Below the pieces are notes generated by a model, which was not told the DNA's origin, made no database searches, and was given only the letters and a program-made list of their open reading frames with translations. A program made the translations under genes and the position numbers. This document shows positions 48,300 to 61,600 of a stretch of 64,000 nucleotides of DNA, piece by piece. The stretch's first letter is position 1. Each line of letters opens with the position of its first letter. The stretch covers positions 20,801,511 to 20,865,510 of the forward strand of contig WARS01000029.1 of assembly GCA_008933995.1 (NCBI GenBank), in the 5' to 3' direction. The stretch comes from Datnioides undecimradiatus (taxonomy: Eukaryota > Chordata > Actinopteri > Lobotiformes > Datnioididae).

Positions 48300-50815
48300 T
48301 GATTGACAGGCGGGACAGCCTAGCCAGGCAAAGGGGGTCACTGACAAACAGGCCGGAGCGAACGTTTGTGTTTGACTTGCACAACTCCAGAGTTTTAAAA
48401 ACCTGATCTGTGTCAGACAATGCAGGCAAAACTCAGTGAACACTGTGACCTTTGATTCAGTAAATACTGCTGGGCTGCAGAAGACACCAGCTCCTGATCT
48501 TCTGGGCATTTCACAGATTTCACTGCGTTGAACAAACCAAGTGAATCAGTCCTACTGACCAAAGTGGTTTAATTACTTTAAGACTTAAGTTCATCTACCT
48601 TTCAAGGTCGGTTAATTCTACTTTCAAGAGTGGTGTCTTGCTCCTGGGGTCAGAGGCCGTGTATTCTCAGTTTGGGTCCTGATATGGATCTATAGCAGGT
48701 AACCTTGGAAACTCCCAGATGGAAACATCAGTCCGGGAATCGATTACACAACACAATGAGAGGGATGCACGCACGCACGCACACACACACACGTAGACAA
48801 ACCAACATTTTGACCTATCACACAAAACCTAATATTGCATTGGTGTCAGAGATCCTCCCCCTCTGTGAGTGGATCCAGGAATAATAAAGGTGAAGTAAAA
48901 AGAGGAAATCAGATAAAGTGATGGAAACATTTAATCTACAGGAACTGTTGCATGTTTTCATATGTGCAGGAAGTGATGTTGAATTCACAAGTGGTATCTC
49001 TGAAACACCCATGCAGCCATCGGTGATGGAGGTGCACTGACCTGGGCTTTTTCAGTATTGAGAAAGACTGGACCACTCCCATCTGGATCTGCCTGAGTGG
49101 CGCTCTTTTACCTGAACCAGAGCCACTGGCAGTTGTGCTCTGCCGCCCCTGACGTTGCCTGGACGGCCGGGGCTTTTCTGCCAATGCAGTTGATGTTGCA
49201 GTTGATTTGAGAGTGTACTTGCTGAATTTCACCTGTTCTGCACAGAAGCAGCTCAGCCCGACAATCAGTTTCTACTTAATGACTCACTGGATGCTTAAAA
49301 TGGAAATAGTTGGGGTTTTTTTATTCAAGGCCTCACGAACAAACATACATTATAAAAATATGTCGCTAAAATATATATAAAATGTCCGTTAACACTGATC
49401 CTGCATCCGAAAGATATAAAGAAAAACAATTTACAACAAAAATGCTCTGAACATGAAAACAAATGTACAAACACACACAAACATCTGCTCGTAATCCTTA
49501 AGTGACCCGACACAGAGTATAACTGTTGGATCCAAGAGAATAAAAGGACACTTCCTGGTGCATTTAGATAATCGTGTCAGCCATCACGCTGACGAAAGGC
49601 TAAAATGATCACTTTCTGCAGGGACACCGTCAACAAAGACGGCGAAATCGCCACAAGAACTCGCGTCAATTCCAACATTATCAAGGAAGATGCGACTGAC
49701 TGTGTGGAAGAAAAGGTTTGCATCTAATTTGGGACCAAAGTGTCACGAGCATTTAACTGTAGCTGTTGTGACCGTATGTGTGAACCTCTTATCCTAGAGC
49801 ACATGCACTGCATATATGCACCGTCATATAACTGTTATTGGAGATCTAACCACATAACGCCTTGTAGCACTACCGATGGATGACAGAACCAATAGGAATC
49901 ACATGGAAAACAAGAGAGATTGACGCTGTCTGCGGGAGGACTCTGCTATAAGCACCAGAACGAGTTACTCTGAGACCTCCAGGACCGATTACACGTAAGG
50001 ACGCTTAGCTCGGTGAGTGCATGGTGGGCTATATCTCCTCTCCTCTCTCTTTGTTTTAGTGAGAGTCCCAACTGTCTCATCCTGCCTATTGCAAAACTGA
50101 TCACAGTCAGGTTAGGTCTTGCAGCGTCATCTGTTCATGCGGTGAAACCTGTTGCGTGGTAGTTGTGTAGATGACTTTGATACTAACAATACAGACTTCA
50201 TGAAGCAACTGAACAGTTGTCGCTCACAGTTGTTTATACTAAAAATGCAAATACGTCTATAATTGTCTACACTGTTGCCTGACAACTGTGCAATTACATC
50301 GTTGCCTGATATTATTATTATTATTATCGTTAAGGAAGCTCTACTTTGTCTTTATCATTTGTACATGCTGGTCTGCTTTGCCCCCTTTTAGCCAGGCGCA
50401 AAGTGTTGCAACCTTTTTCTGTGTTTCTATAGAGTATTCAGGACACACACACACATACACACACGCAACTACGTTACAGTGAACCTGTTTGAAATCTTGA
50501 GACTTGTTGCACCAGAGAAACTCGTCATCTGCGGCTGAAAAGTGATTTTTGGCACCTTGAAGTAACAGCCTGAACTCACAGTGGTTACACTGATGTGGCT
50601 GCCAAGCGTCCATGATACTGCATGTGCGTCTAAGTAGAGAGGTCGTGTACTCACACAGACACACTAATGATGCCGTGCGCTGAGGCTGTGTGTGCAGACT
50701 TCCACGTATGCATGTGTCAGTCAGTGTCCTGCGTGTGTGCTTACTTGTTGAGTGTGTGAATTTGGATGCGTGCACATGCTCTTGTGCAGGTGAGCCTACA
50801 TACACGTGTGTTTAC
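48300..50815. other. Spacer between cp promoter and tm4sf 3' end
   Basis: No gene is assigned. It holds (GCAC)n/(CA)n at 48768-48793 and a CA-rich tract near 50446-50464. One short plus-strand segment (49622-49715) is open with acceptor- and donor-like borders but matches nothing I know. The tm4sf 3' UTR should occupy part of the right end; I see no clear AATAAA there. Confidence 0.4.
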
Positions 50816-53617
50816 CTAAGCATTAAGACTATACTCCTGCTTATAGCAACAGGGCCGGCACACGGCGTTGACTAAACCGTTTCCCAGCTGTAAGAGGCAG
50901 ATGATGAACTCCAGCACAGCCAGGCCCAGCAACACACACAGCAGAGTCACATTCCACTCTACGATATGAACCGGCTGAAGACACCGTGACCAAGTCCCCG
51001 GCTGCAAGAGATACCTAAAACACGGAGGGAGAGACAGATGATCAGGAGAGAGTGAGGCGTAACCAGTGCAAATGTTGTTAGAGATGCAGATGCGTTCTTA
51101 AAATACAACGCTGAAATACCAAGTGGGAGTCTATAAATAAAACTGACGACACAAGTGACATAATAATACACGATCAGTTGTCCTGATACACAAAACGAAC
51201 AAACAAGATGGGGGCAAAGTCTCCTGCTCACTATATAAGGGCACCTTGTTGTGAATTATCACACTCACAACTGTCAGTTTTTAACTTGTGGTCGGTTTTG
51301 CTTTAATAAAACTGGAGGTTAAAGGAAATTTAAAACACTTTGTTTACTGGTTAATCTGTGTTCGAGTCGTGTCTGTCAGTATTTGAGCAGCTGAGAGGGA
51401 ACAAATATGTTAGCAGCTGCTTTTAGTTAATGAGCAACTCCTAATCTAATACAGAAGAGACCGATGCTATTAATTAATCATTCAGTAATGACTAATTCAC
51501 ATATGAAGTGATGAAGTAGTAATGCTGAGTGATTACTGGGTAATCCATTACATCTCTGGTAACTCATCAATATCCTTCAACAGTAATTATCAGGGAACTA
51601 CTTATTAACAGGAAAACAGCTTCTGATTTACTCGTTACTAACTGAAGTAATCATCAGATACTCCATAAAATTTGATTAGGAGTCACTCGTTAACTAATAA
51701 ACAAGCAGTTTTTCCCTTTTGTTCCTCGTTTGTTTGCTTGTAACTAGGCAGTTTAGCGTACCTAATTGTAACATGCTACCTGAGCAGCTGCCTAAACAAC
51801 AGGCAAGTATAAAACTGAAAAAGGCGGGAAAATGAAATGATTGGTGTCTTAATTGCACGCGCGCATCGAGATGAAAACCAAGCTTTGTCGGCCTTTTGTG
51901 ATCGTACCTGTGATGAGTTTTGTGTGAGTTATTCAGTATTTCACCACACCTACCTGCCCCCCTGGTCTGCAAAGGGGTACAACCATCCAAGAGATGTAAA
52001 GCACTGGGGGCCCGTCATCAAGGCGAACCCTGACACGACGAAACAGTAGCCAGATCCCACCAGACCGACGACAGCTGCCAACACTGACCCGCACATCTGA
52101 AGAGCAGCACAGAAACACGAAGCGCTGTTCAAGAAGAACCTGCACCGCCCGTCTGCATAGATGTAAGCTGCTCCATGTATACATTTCATAGATAACTTCA
52201 TAGATAGCAGCTGCTACACACACACACAGACACACACACACTGCAGCTGTGCATGTAGCTTAAGTGGTGTGGGCCAAGCTTTCTGTGTTGAGTGTTAACT
52301 AACAATGGGACCCTTGTTGAACTGTCATAGCTGGATTAGCATTAGCATTCCACCTCATAAGGACACAGTGTTAGCTGGCTTAATGACAACTGTACAGTAT
52401 TATTCTCTAAGTGGTGAGAGCAAAAAAACAGGAAAATAGAAACACTGTGAAGAGTTACAAGGGGGGAAGGCCAGCTGTGGACCTTGTATTTTGATTTAAG
52501 GAATAAATACATCTTATATTTCTGTTTTTACTCATATGCACCATTAATTAAGGACATGCTAGTAAATACTGCCTGTGCATATAAGGAGCTACTGTTGAGA
52601 AATGAGACTTTTCTTAAATACAGGATATTGTTTATTACCCAGGCATGCAAGATAACCTTTTACTGATCGAGAAGTATGCAAGTAGCATTACCTTAGCAGC
52701 AACCTCCATCAGTCAAAATCAGTTTTGGGGTGCAGACTTAGCTTAGCATAGCGTGCAGAGTATTCTTTCCAGTTTGGCGAGCACCTTACCATTAAGCTCT
52801 CATTCCAGCAGCAGCTACATTTCCCCAAAGTGATGAAGACCACAGCTGGAACCAGCATCTGGAAGCAGAGAAAGAAAAATGCTGAATATCTGAATAAAAC
52901 TGATCTTTTACTTGAAATGATTTGCATTGAAACAACTGGAATTTAGAAAAATTGACGATCATGCTTTGGATGCTGAATCCATGTTGCATTTAATGTCAAC
53001 CCCTGCACATTCAGTCCATTTAATACCATCACCTGTTCCTGTACCACCACCCATGTCACTGTCGAGTCCAAATTATTCATGCAGTACATTTATCAATCAC
53101 CATCCTTGTCAAAAGCAGCATTTCTCATATAAATATTACCTAAAAGACCATCACCTTGGGAATGAAGTACACAGTCTATGGTAAATCCAGTATTAGAGGG
53201 ATTATATAACTTTGAAACAGACTGCTAGCACGTGCTTACATAGTAGGTGGCAGGAAGTCAGTTTGGACACAACTATAGACTCTTAGCATGTTATGTTAGC
53301 ATTGACGCTCCTGAGATCACTAAAATCGTTAGGATTCATCCTCCTGGGACCAGAAACACTGAGTTGTTGAGATAGTTTTAACTTGACATGAGCGCGGTTT
53401 AGTTACAGTGGTGTTTTGTGGACAGTCTTACTGCGGGAGGGGGAGACAGAAGTGGTGGCAATCCAACATCTGTTTGTTTCAGGGTTTTACTCTTTCTGTC
53501 CCTCCCTCCTCGTTTCCTCTCCTCTTTCCTGTGCTGTTGTCTGTCTCCCAGCGGTCAGGACTTTAAATCAGATCCTATCAGAGGGACGGAAGTTCCCAAG
53601 GTTTTACGCAGTCAACT

Positions 53618-53675
<58 letters not shown>

Positions 53676-56154
53676 CAGGGGCATCGTTACATACACATCC
53701 TGGATGCCGTCCTTAAAGCGCTGTCCTTTAGCAGAGAGAGGCTGACAATACAGAGGAAAGCGCACAGCGAGAAAGGAAAGGAGGAAAAAGGAGAGAGGAA
53801 GGGAGGGAGCTAAAGATAGATTTCTCTCAGAGGGGTTCAGTTTGCTCTTTGACTCTTTCGTCTTCTGTCATTTCCACAAAGAAAGGAAAAGCTCTAAGAG
53901 GAAAAAGAAGGACAGCAAGGCAAAAGTGATCTCAGACAAAGAAGATGAAATATATGAATTCCTGCATGAAAATCCCTTTTTGTTCTTTTAACACACGCAG
54001 GAAGAGCATGCACAGACGAACCCCGACAACGATCACACTGAAGCAGGATTCACACCTCCATCTGCTCCTACTAACTGTCTGTATGTCTGTCTTAGCAAGC
54101 AGCCCCCTGTTTTTATGATCCGCTACAGTTTGCTGCTGTTTCCCCTGGCTTTTATTGTGAAACATCTGCAGGAAGTGGCATTCAGGGCACGAGAAAGGAA
54201 CATTTTCAGGCTCGGACTCGTCTCTCTCATCACTCAGCTGGACGTAACAACTCCTCTTAGCATTGTTCTGCATCCTCTTTGGGTTTTGAAGTACTTGGTC
54301 TCCCATTTGGTCCTCATTCAAAGCACTGACAAATGTTTTCTACTGAATGGATAAAAACAAACTATTACACCTGCTGTGACATGGAAAAGAGCACATGCTT
54401 TGTTTTATTCTGTGAAACGTCTCCCTCTTACCTGCACAAAATAAATACAAAACATCTAAATATCTTGAAGAGTAAAGCCTGATGTACCTGGTTTAACAAG
54501 GTTAATCTTGTCTGGGTAAATAAATAATCTCTCTGCTGTTTCTCCTTAAAACCAAACTAAGAGAACAGCTCCTTTCTGCTCAGTCAGAGCATAAACCCAT
54601 CAGATCAGCAGCCTGTAGCGCAGACGGATTAACTGTGAATTCACACAACGCTCCATTGTTCTCAGCGAACAACTGCAAACACACTCAGACTGAACGGTGT
54701 TGAAGGGGAAACAAGTGACATTTAATGGTCCTTTGGTCTAAAACCATGTTTAAGGAGTCAAAAGTTCATCCTGGGGAGGATATGAGTGCTTTAAATGAAC
54801 GACAACAGTAAAGTTAAGGCATAAGTGAGTTGGAAACAGCATTGGCTTCATGCGATAAACACAAAGAGAGGGAAAGCACGCACTGTATCGACACGTACCA
54901 GCGTCTGTCTCTACAGCGCTGAATAAGGGAGGAAGGGCGGTGACACCAGATTTCAGTGAATGTGTCTTTAAAAGCAGCTATTGGTGGAGAGTTTGAGCAT
55001 CACATGGCTCAAATGTATCAAAGAGTCTCTTTCATTTTGGCTTAAACATGAAAAAAATTGTTATTAACAGTGTTAAAGACAATTACTCACTCATTACTTT
55101 TATGTATTTCCACCCTGAGGTACGATTGACCTCCGTTAAACCTGCGTCCACGTTGTTTTATCCTCCCCTGGCTGGCACAATAATCTAATGAGATTATTCA
55201 TTTGGAAAGTTCCTGCCATGTTGTCACAATACCAAAACGTTCCACTTACGTAATCTCAACTTTTATTCTTCATTATAGTGACTTTTTCTGTCATAATCAA
55301 AGTCAAAGGTTTAAAACTTTATAAAGAAACAATCATGGATTAAAAATGATGAAAGCATGCAGATGTTACAGCCAAGTGACTCTTTACCCTCTCTCAGTCC
55401 CCTCAGCTTCAAGCTTCAGCACTCACATGTAGAAATAAAGGGCCAAGGCCTGACCACAAATATATATATTACAGACTTTGGGCAATTAACAGAAATGTAA
55501 ATATTATATTTACTCAGTCTGTACACACAGGTCCAACTGTGCCGACTGTGATCTGGTTCCTGAAGAGGCAGAAAATCACCAGAAGGACGTGCACCATGTG
55601 GGAAGAATAACTTTTATGTTTCAAGTTTTTAATGAAAAATCAGAGTTTGCTTGAAATTCTTTTTAAGAGCAGAGCACTAAAATATTAACTGATTACTGAT
55701 TGACATTAAAACAGGTAAAAATACAAAAAAATCTAAATATAATTCACCTTAATAATCATAACCATCCTACATTTTCTTTAGTCCAACAGTGAAATGAAAT
55801 CATGTGACTGTCCTTTCTGAAATATGGAACTGGTTTAGATGCAACCACTCACAGAAGAGCTGAAAATACAGTGGGTAAAGAACATTTTGACAGTACCAAA
55901 ACCTACAGTAGTGACACAAACACGATGGACTGGAGGGATTCTTTATCTATTTACAACAAAAGTGTTTTACTCACCATTAGTCCCCCTCCTCCTAGTCCAC
56001 CAAAGTACCAGATGTAGCTGGCCAGGCGGCCCTGCTGGATGTAGGTGGTTTCTCCCATAGGAAACAGCAGCAGCAGGTTGGCCAGGATGCAGCAGAGGGC
56101 CAGAGGCAGCAGGGCCAGACCCAGAGACCTGGCGAAACCTACCGAACAACACAT
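50816..56154 (-). CDS. Transmembrane 4 L6 family member (TM4SF1/TM4SF18-like), complete, 4 exons
   Basis: Exons are 55975-56154, 52790-52858, 51954-52096 and 50816-51014, with matched phases, encoding 196 residues (family about 200). The protein starts MCCSVGFARSLG and has four hydrophobic segments: about 10-32 (LGLALLPLALCCILANLLLLF), 46-71 (WYFGGLGGGGLM then LVPAVVFI), 87-111 (VLAAVVGLVGSGYCFVVSGFAL) and 155-178. The family signature FPMGETTYI after segment 1, the GP.C....GW.YPF block and the PVHIVEWNVTLL block before segment 4 are all present. NES at about 78 and NVT at about 152 are sequons; only the latter lies in the predicted extracellular loop. The Cys-rich cytoplasmic loop (GKCSCCWNESLM) is shorter than I recall for mammals. 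L6 proteins organise membrane microdomains. The gene lies next to cp, matching the mammalian CP-TM4SF18-TM4SF1-TM4SF4 cluster. Which paralogue it is cannot be decided by eye; the C-terminal half looks closest to TM4SF1. Confidence 0.9.
51425..51710. repeat. Degenerate short-unit repeat (taatNNNtNagtaact-like) in tm4sf intron 3
   Basis: Many imperfect direct and inverted copies of attac/gtaat and actcattaa-type words follow one another. It reads like an old minisatellite built on a partly palindromic unit. Unit length is not regular enough to state. Confidence 0.4.
52215..52240. repeat. Interrupted (CA)n microsatellite upstream of tm4sf exon 3
   Basis: CA units with a single CAGA interruption, in tm4sf intron 2. 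Confidence 0.85.
53621..53672. repeat. (CA)26 microsatellite in tm4sf intron 1
   Basis: A pure CA run of about 26 units. The adjacent plus-strand open frames translate it as Thr-His repeats and are not genes. Confidence 0.95.
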
Positions 56155-56294
56155 CGCTCACCCGAAACGACACACACGACCGCAGGGAGGAGAGGAGAGG
56201 ACTGGAATGGACCAGGGAGCGCAGAGAGAGAGAGAAAGAGGGGAGGGAAGGCTGGAGAGGCAGGAAACAAAAACAAGTGAGACTGCTGTATGAA

Positions 56295-56317
56295 TGTGTG
56301 TGTGTGTGTGTGTGTGT
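56295..56317. repeat. (TG)n microsatellite upstream of tm4sf
   Basis: About 11 TG units lie 140 bp upstream of the tm4sf ATG, probably within its 5' UTR or promoter. Confidence 0.9.
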
Positions 56318-56440
56318 AAGATTCCCCTTCCTTACAGAGGGAGTTCTGAAACACACGCACCCTCTCAGAAAGGCAGCTGACCAATGGCCACAGAGCTCAG
56401 CCAAAAATATGAAAATAAATCCCATGAGAGAGAGAGAAAG

Positions 56441-56442
<2 letters not shown>

Positions 56443-56512
<70 letters not shown>

Positions 56513-56529
56513 TGTGTGTGTGTGTGTGC
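56443..56529. repeat. Long (GT)n microsatellite upstream of tm4sf
   Basis: About 40 GT units with two or three single interruptions (tctgtg, tgcg), preceded by an AGAG run at 56427-56442. It lies about 290-375 bp upstream of the tm4sf start codon. The 232-codon minus frame covering it encodes His-Thr repeats joined to tm4sf exon 1 out of frame. Confidence 0.95.
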
Positions 56530-58388
56530 GTTTCTCAGAGCCTCTTAACCAACCCGGCCTCACACTGCACTCTGAAGAATTAAATTCCCTCATAATCACT
56601 GAGTCACTGCAACGGGCCGACATGTTTAAAAACCAAAGTTTGTTTATTTCTAATGCTGTGCACATCTGTCCAGCATATGTAAGCCAATATCAGCAAATGC
56701 TTACAATATTGATTGTCATTGTCAAAGAGACGTCAGATATTAATTTCAATAATTCAAAAAGGCACTAATCCAACTCAAGACGTTTCATAAATGCCCCTAA
56801 ATTCATCACAATCCCTTAGGGAAGGCTGCTTTTTGTGGGCCAGGATGATACAACAGCTCGGGGAGTCTATGTGGGGCAACAGGGCACAGCATGACTCCTG
56901 TATAATAGTGCTGTGTCAGAAAGAGCCTGTGTGTACATATGTGTGTGTTTTAGGGGCACAGCATGGTGTGAGCTGCTTTTAAAACCCAGCTGGAACGCAG
57001 CACATCCAGATAAAACGCGCCGTAAGCTGGAACAGGCCACTAACGAGCCGTTTCAACCAGTGTTCATTAAGGCAGATTACATAAAACAGAGTGTGTTTGG
57101 GTGACAGAACACATGGCTCTTTATGGGAGTAAATGGTTGGTACCAGGTGGGGTCTGGGGCCGTAAGGAGATCAACAACGAAACAAAGTCCAACATCGTGT
57201 TTCTGCAACAAGAGATTTGTGTTGAGGCAGAATCACGCCTGAGCTGCCTGCTGCAGGCTGCAAGTGGTTTACAAACTGTTTACCAGCTCTGCATCTATTT
57301 CACATAACCCCAGCCACCGTGCATACTGCATTATAACTCATCCTGTCTGTGTGGTATGTTGGGGGGGGGGATAAAGATCATCAAACTGTCCTGACAACAG
57401 CTGCTTCATGTGCCATGAGCCGTATCATAAGCATATGTCTAAGGAGTTGCAACATTTAGTCTTTATAAACACTTGGGGAGTTCACTGAGTTTGTTTCACA
57501 GTTATGTGCATGGTGAACAGTGTGATATCGCTCGTGCACAGCTGACACTTGGGTTTGGAGACGTCAGACCATAGCTGGAGCGTCTGAAATAGAAACAGTT
57601 GGTGCTCTGGGCTACGTGGATGTGCTCAGCAAATGGCAACGCGCCCGTCAGACTCTGATTGTCGATGGTGGTTCCAGATGAAAGGTCAGAGAATGAGCAA
57701 ATACTATCAGGATTCGTCCTCCTGGAGACTGTGAATGTGTGTAGCAAACTGAAATTGAATCATAATTCCCAAAGGAACAACAACAGGCAACATCAGGTAC
57801 AGAGGAATCTGAATATAAACCCATGACAAGAGAACCGCGCAAACTTTGCAGCATATTTAAATAAAATACTTTTATTTGTAATCTGTAAAGTTACCAAAAG
57901 ATTCTGCATATTTCATCTAAAATACACACGGATTAATCAGTTTGTTTGTTTGTTTTGGCACTGACTTGATTCATATTACATTCTTACATGATCTGAACTC
58001 AATTTGTTTTGTAAAATGTCGCCCACAGTACAGAAAGCAACTATCAATTATTTGTGAGGGAGATTTATATAGCATGTAATGATATTGTCCGTGTAGCAGA
58101 CACAATTATCAGCAGCAACTAATTAAAGAGACTGAAACAGATCATTATCTCAGCCAAAAGAAACAGTGAGGAAGTGCATCTTTGGAATGTTACACGGGGT
58201 TTACACAAAGACATCTTCTCCCATTTGTTGTTCTGCACGTAAAAGCAAACAAAACAGTGCATGAGCTTATAAATGTAGCTTAAAACCGAGAGGATCTGAA
58301 GTGACGACGACTGTGGCACCAGTGCTCCCATCAGAATCTGTGAAATATGGTTTCAGTTCGAACTGTTAGGAGGTAGTCTGAGTTTTGA
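56530..58388. other. Spacer between tm4sf and the GGT-like gene
   Basis: No gene is seen. There is a G run at 57361-57370. The right end should contain the 3' UTR of the GGT-like gene. Confidence 0.4.
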
Positions 58389-58394
58389 TTTATT
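58389..58394 (-). terminator. Candidate poly(A) signal of the GGT-like gene
   Basis: TTTATT on the plus strand (AATAAA on the coding strand), about 280 nt after the stop codon at 58673-58675. Confidence 0.4.
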
Positions 58395-58672
58395 GGCTGA
58401 TGTGCTGGTTTGATGCTAGAATACATGCAGTAAATGGGTGTAACCTGGAAACAGCAGCAACATCTTCATTCAGGTGAAGTGTGTTGCTATGATGCTGAGT
58501 TGATGGCATGTTTATACCTGATAAGAACATCGATTATTTGATATATCAAATGAACGCAGTTACTGTTTACTCTGAGTCAGGTTGTGCTTCTGCTCCACAT
58601 TTGAAATGTGGGCTTCAGAAAGTTTTGAGATCAAGTTATCAACGGGGGAAGAGATGAGGAGGTTACGTATGT

Positions 58673-61600
58673 CTAGTACCCATGAGCACATCCATCCCCT
58701 CTGGGGTCTGATCCCGCCCACAGCACCCTGGATGGATGTTCGGCTTGATTGACAGATGAGCTCCACCAGTCCCCCACTGTGATGATCTGTCCCCGCCCAA
58801 ACTGAGACCTCATGTGTCCTGTGTGTTCGAATGAAAAGATAAATGAGCCCCACTGAGCCCATTAAATCGCACCTTGAGATAAAATCATAAACAAGAGTTG
58901 AGTGTAAACAACAAAATGTGCTGTGTATCGCCTTAAACCTTGGCATCTTTAATTGCAGCATTGATTTGGAGGTTGAATTTAACTTTCAAAACGCCTGTGA
59001 GGACTGGCAGGTTTAAGCCTCTTTACTCAAGTCAATCATTAAGTTGTATGAGTCCTACAGAATAAATAAAGGTAAGGACTTCACAGCCAAGTATTGAGTT
59101 TAGTATTGAGTATCACAGAGAACATGTTCAAAATAACCCAGAAAGGAAAACTACCTCCCCCAGACTTATGTGGGGGTAGGAAAGAGGAACAAATAAAAAC
59201 ATCCTGTTTGCAACAGGAAGCAACAGAGTTGATGGGAACTTGGACCTAAAAAGCACTAAATAACTAAATCAGTTCGCTCATTGATTTATGGCCGTTACAA
59301 TACGTCCATAAAACAAATAATGTGACACATTAACTTTTCAGTTGATATCATTTTATCATAAAAAAAATTGTTCCATGTTTTTGTCAGTTTTCCATTTATA
59401 ATTCAGTAATGAACAAATGACCAACGGACTGAATGAGAGAATAATCTGCTTTCTGGAAACGTGGAACACCTATCCTGTACTTGTGTCAATGAACGTCAGT
59501 ACCTGTGACTGGCCAATTGACTGTGTGGCCCCGTCTTCTGAGCTCCTCGGCTACCTCCTGATCGATCCCCTCCTCCAGATTGACCAGCCACTGATCAGCT
59601 AGATCCACAGTGTTTCATCACAACACGATTCTGATTTTTACATAAACACAGGACTAACATTTCACATACACTGTCTTCTTTCATTATATTCCCTATAATG
59701 CTAATCACCTGTACAAAATAGGGATTTAGAGATTTTCTGTGGTTTAGAATATGAGAACTTTGGTTTTAAATAGATCAAATGGCAGCTATTTTAGGTGAAT
59801 ATAAATGTTTACAGTGATAATATTAGTGACACACTACTTTCTGTATATAACAGAAACATACAGTTTGCATGTTTGTGTGTGTGTGGGGCATACCTTTCTG
59901 GTCATACCGCACATAAATTCTCGGTGCATCCAGAGCTTGTTGAGGATTCATCCCAAACTCCAACATGTTTAATAACACCTGAGCACAAGGGCAGCATTGA
60001 TGAATAACTCATGAATACTCACCAGCTTGAATATTAATCAGAGAGAAATACATTTCTGTCATTATGACCAAACAAAGCAAAAACCAGAGTGGACTAATAC
60101 AACCGTAAAATGTTAGAAACATTTCCCCAACATTAACCAGGTTTCTAAACACATGCACTACAAATTTGACTAAACTTGTGACAAGAGACAATGCAAAGTA
60201 ATGTGGATTTCCATCCGCTGCCATCATGCAAATATGAGATGCTAAGCGCCTTGAGATAAACAGTTGGTGTCGCTAATTCTCCACAAGGTGCAGAAGAAGA
60301 AGGAGGTGTAACAAAAATGTGCAAAACAACGTGGAAATAGTGACGAAAGTATTACATCCTTTATCACTGTGTGGATATCCTACACTTAGTGCTCCACCTC
60401 AGTGTATTCTCCATACCTGGACATGCCCTTGTGGCTGCATAAAAGCCCCCATGACCCCGAGTGCGGCAAGGAGTCGTGGCGATTGTGATTCTGTTGCAGA
60501 GTCAGTGAGGAGTGCAGGTATTATGGTGTGATACGGCCTCTTCCCCCCAGCCGCACAGTTGACGTGGTCACGGTGAAGAGAAAAGCACGCACCACGATTC
60601 TGTGAGATTTCATATAGATACACTTTGTCTGTCTTGGTTTCACTTAACACAGAGTGGATTCAATTTAACAACGCTGCTCATCTAGTGAACAGCTACTGTC
60701 ACAGCCGCGCATGCACACAAACTCTCACACCCTCTCTCTGACCCTTCAGACCTGCAGTGAGAATCCACAATCCTTTGGGACCAGCCCACTTCCAAAGCCC
60801 ATATAGGTGCTGTTGACGAATGAGCAGGCGTTGCCCTGACTGTCAATCACGCAGAAATAGACCGTGTCACTTCCTGTCATCAGACCAGGCTCCACTTCTT
60901 CCATGGCCCTAGAGACACATGCACAAACAACAATTACAAAACATGTGCACAACATTATTGCTGTTGCTGTCTGACTGCGTGGCTATTAAAATGTTTCATA
61001 TCTGGAAAATCAGAGAACAGGAAGCACCAGTTATCACTTCCATAACCTTTATTATTGTGTGCTTTCTTACTAACTGTCCTCTCACACCACTACCTGTCCC
61101 CTTACACACTAGTGTAACGTCTCACTAATAAACCATATGAGTGCTGTCCTGGAGCTTCGAGAGCTCACATGTAAACTGTCGCCTGGTTATGGTAGTGCCT
61201 GTACTACACACAATCAGCAATTTCCTGCTTTCACCAGATTTCTCTGCGTCCTGCTTTATCATATATATAAAAATATATTAATATTTTAAGTTTCAGTTCA
61301 CATTTAACTTAATGCTGGCTGAACCATTAATGTTAAATTAAGAGTATACTGAATGAAATAGTGGCCTTGGACTAATGTGTGTCTTTATACGTTGCCTAAT
61401 GCAGCACCACACCCTCAGTAATTTATGGTTCTAATAATGAATATATACAATAAATAATATATTATTATAATATACAACATCACAGGAGGAGGAGGAGTGC
61501 ACGTGAGAGGCTTAAAAGATTATGTTGTTTTATTCTTTTATAGCCTGTTTGTCTATTTCTCTGACAAGTGATAAAGACCCGAGTTCAAAGTCTACAGTAA

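Noticed and set aside
53416..53813. Overlapping plus-strand frames of 109 and 131 codons
   Set aside because: The long Thr-His stretch comes from the CA repeat; no domain, and they lie in a tm4sf intron.
55967..56665. 232-codon minus-strand open frame
   Set aside because: It is mostly His-Thr repeats from the (GT)n tract fused to an out-of-frame reading of tm4sf exon 1; the true exon frame starts at 56154.
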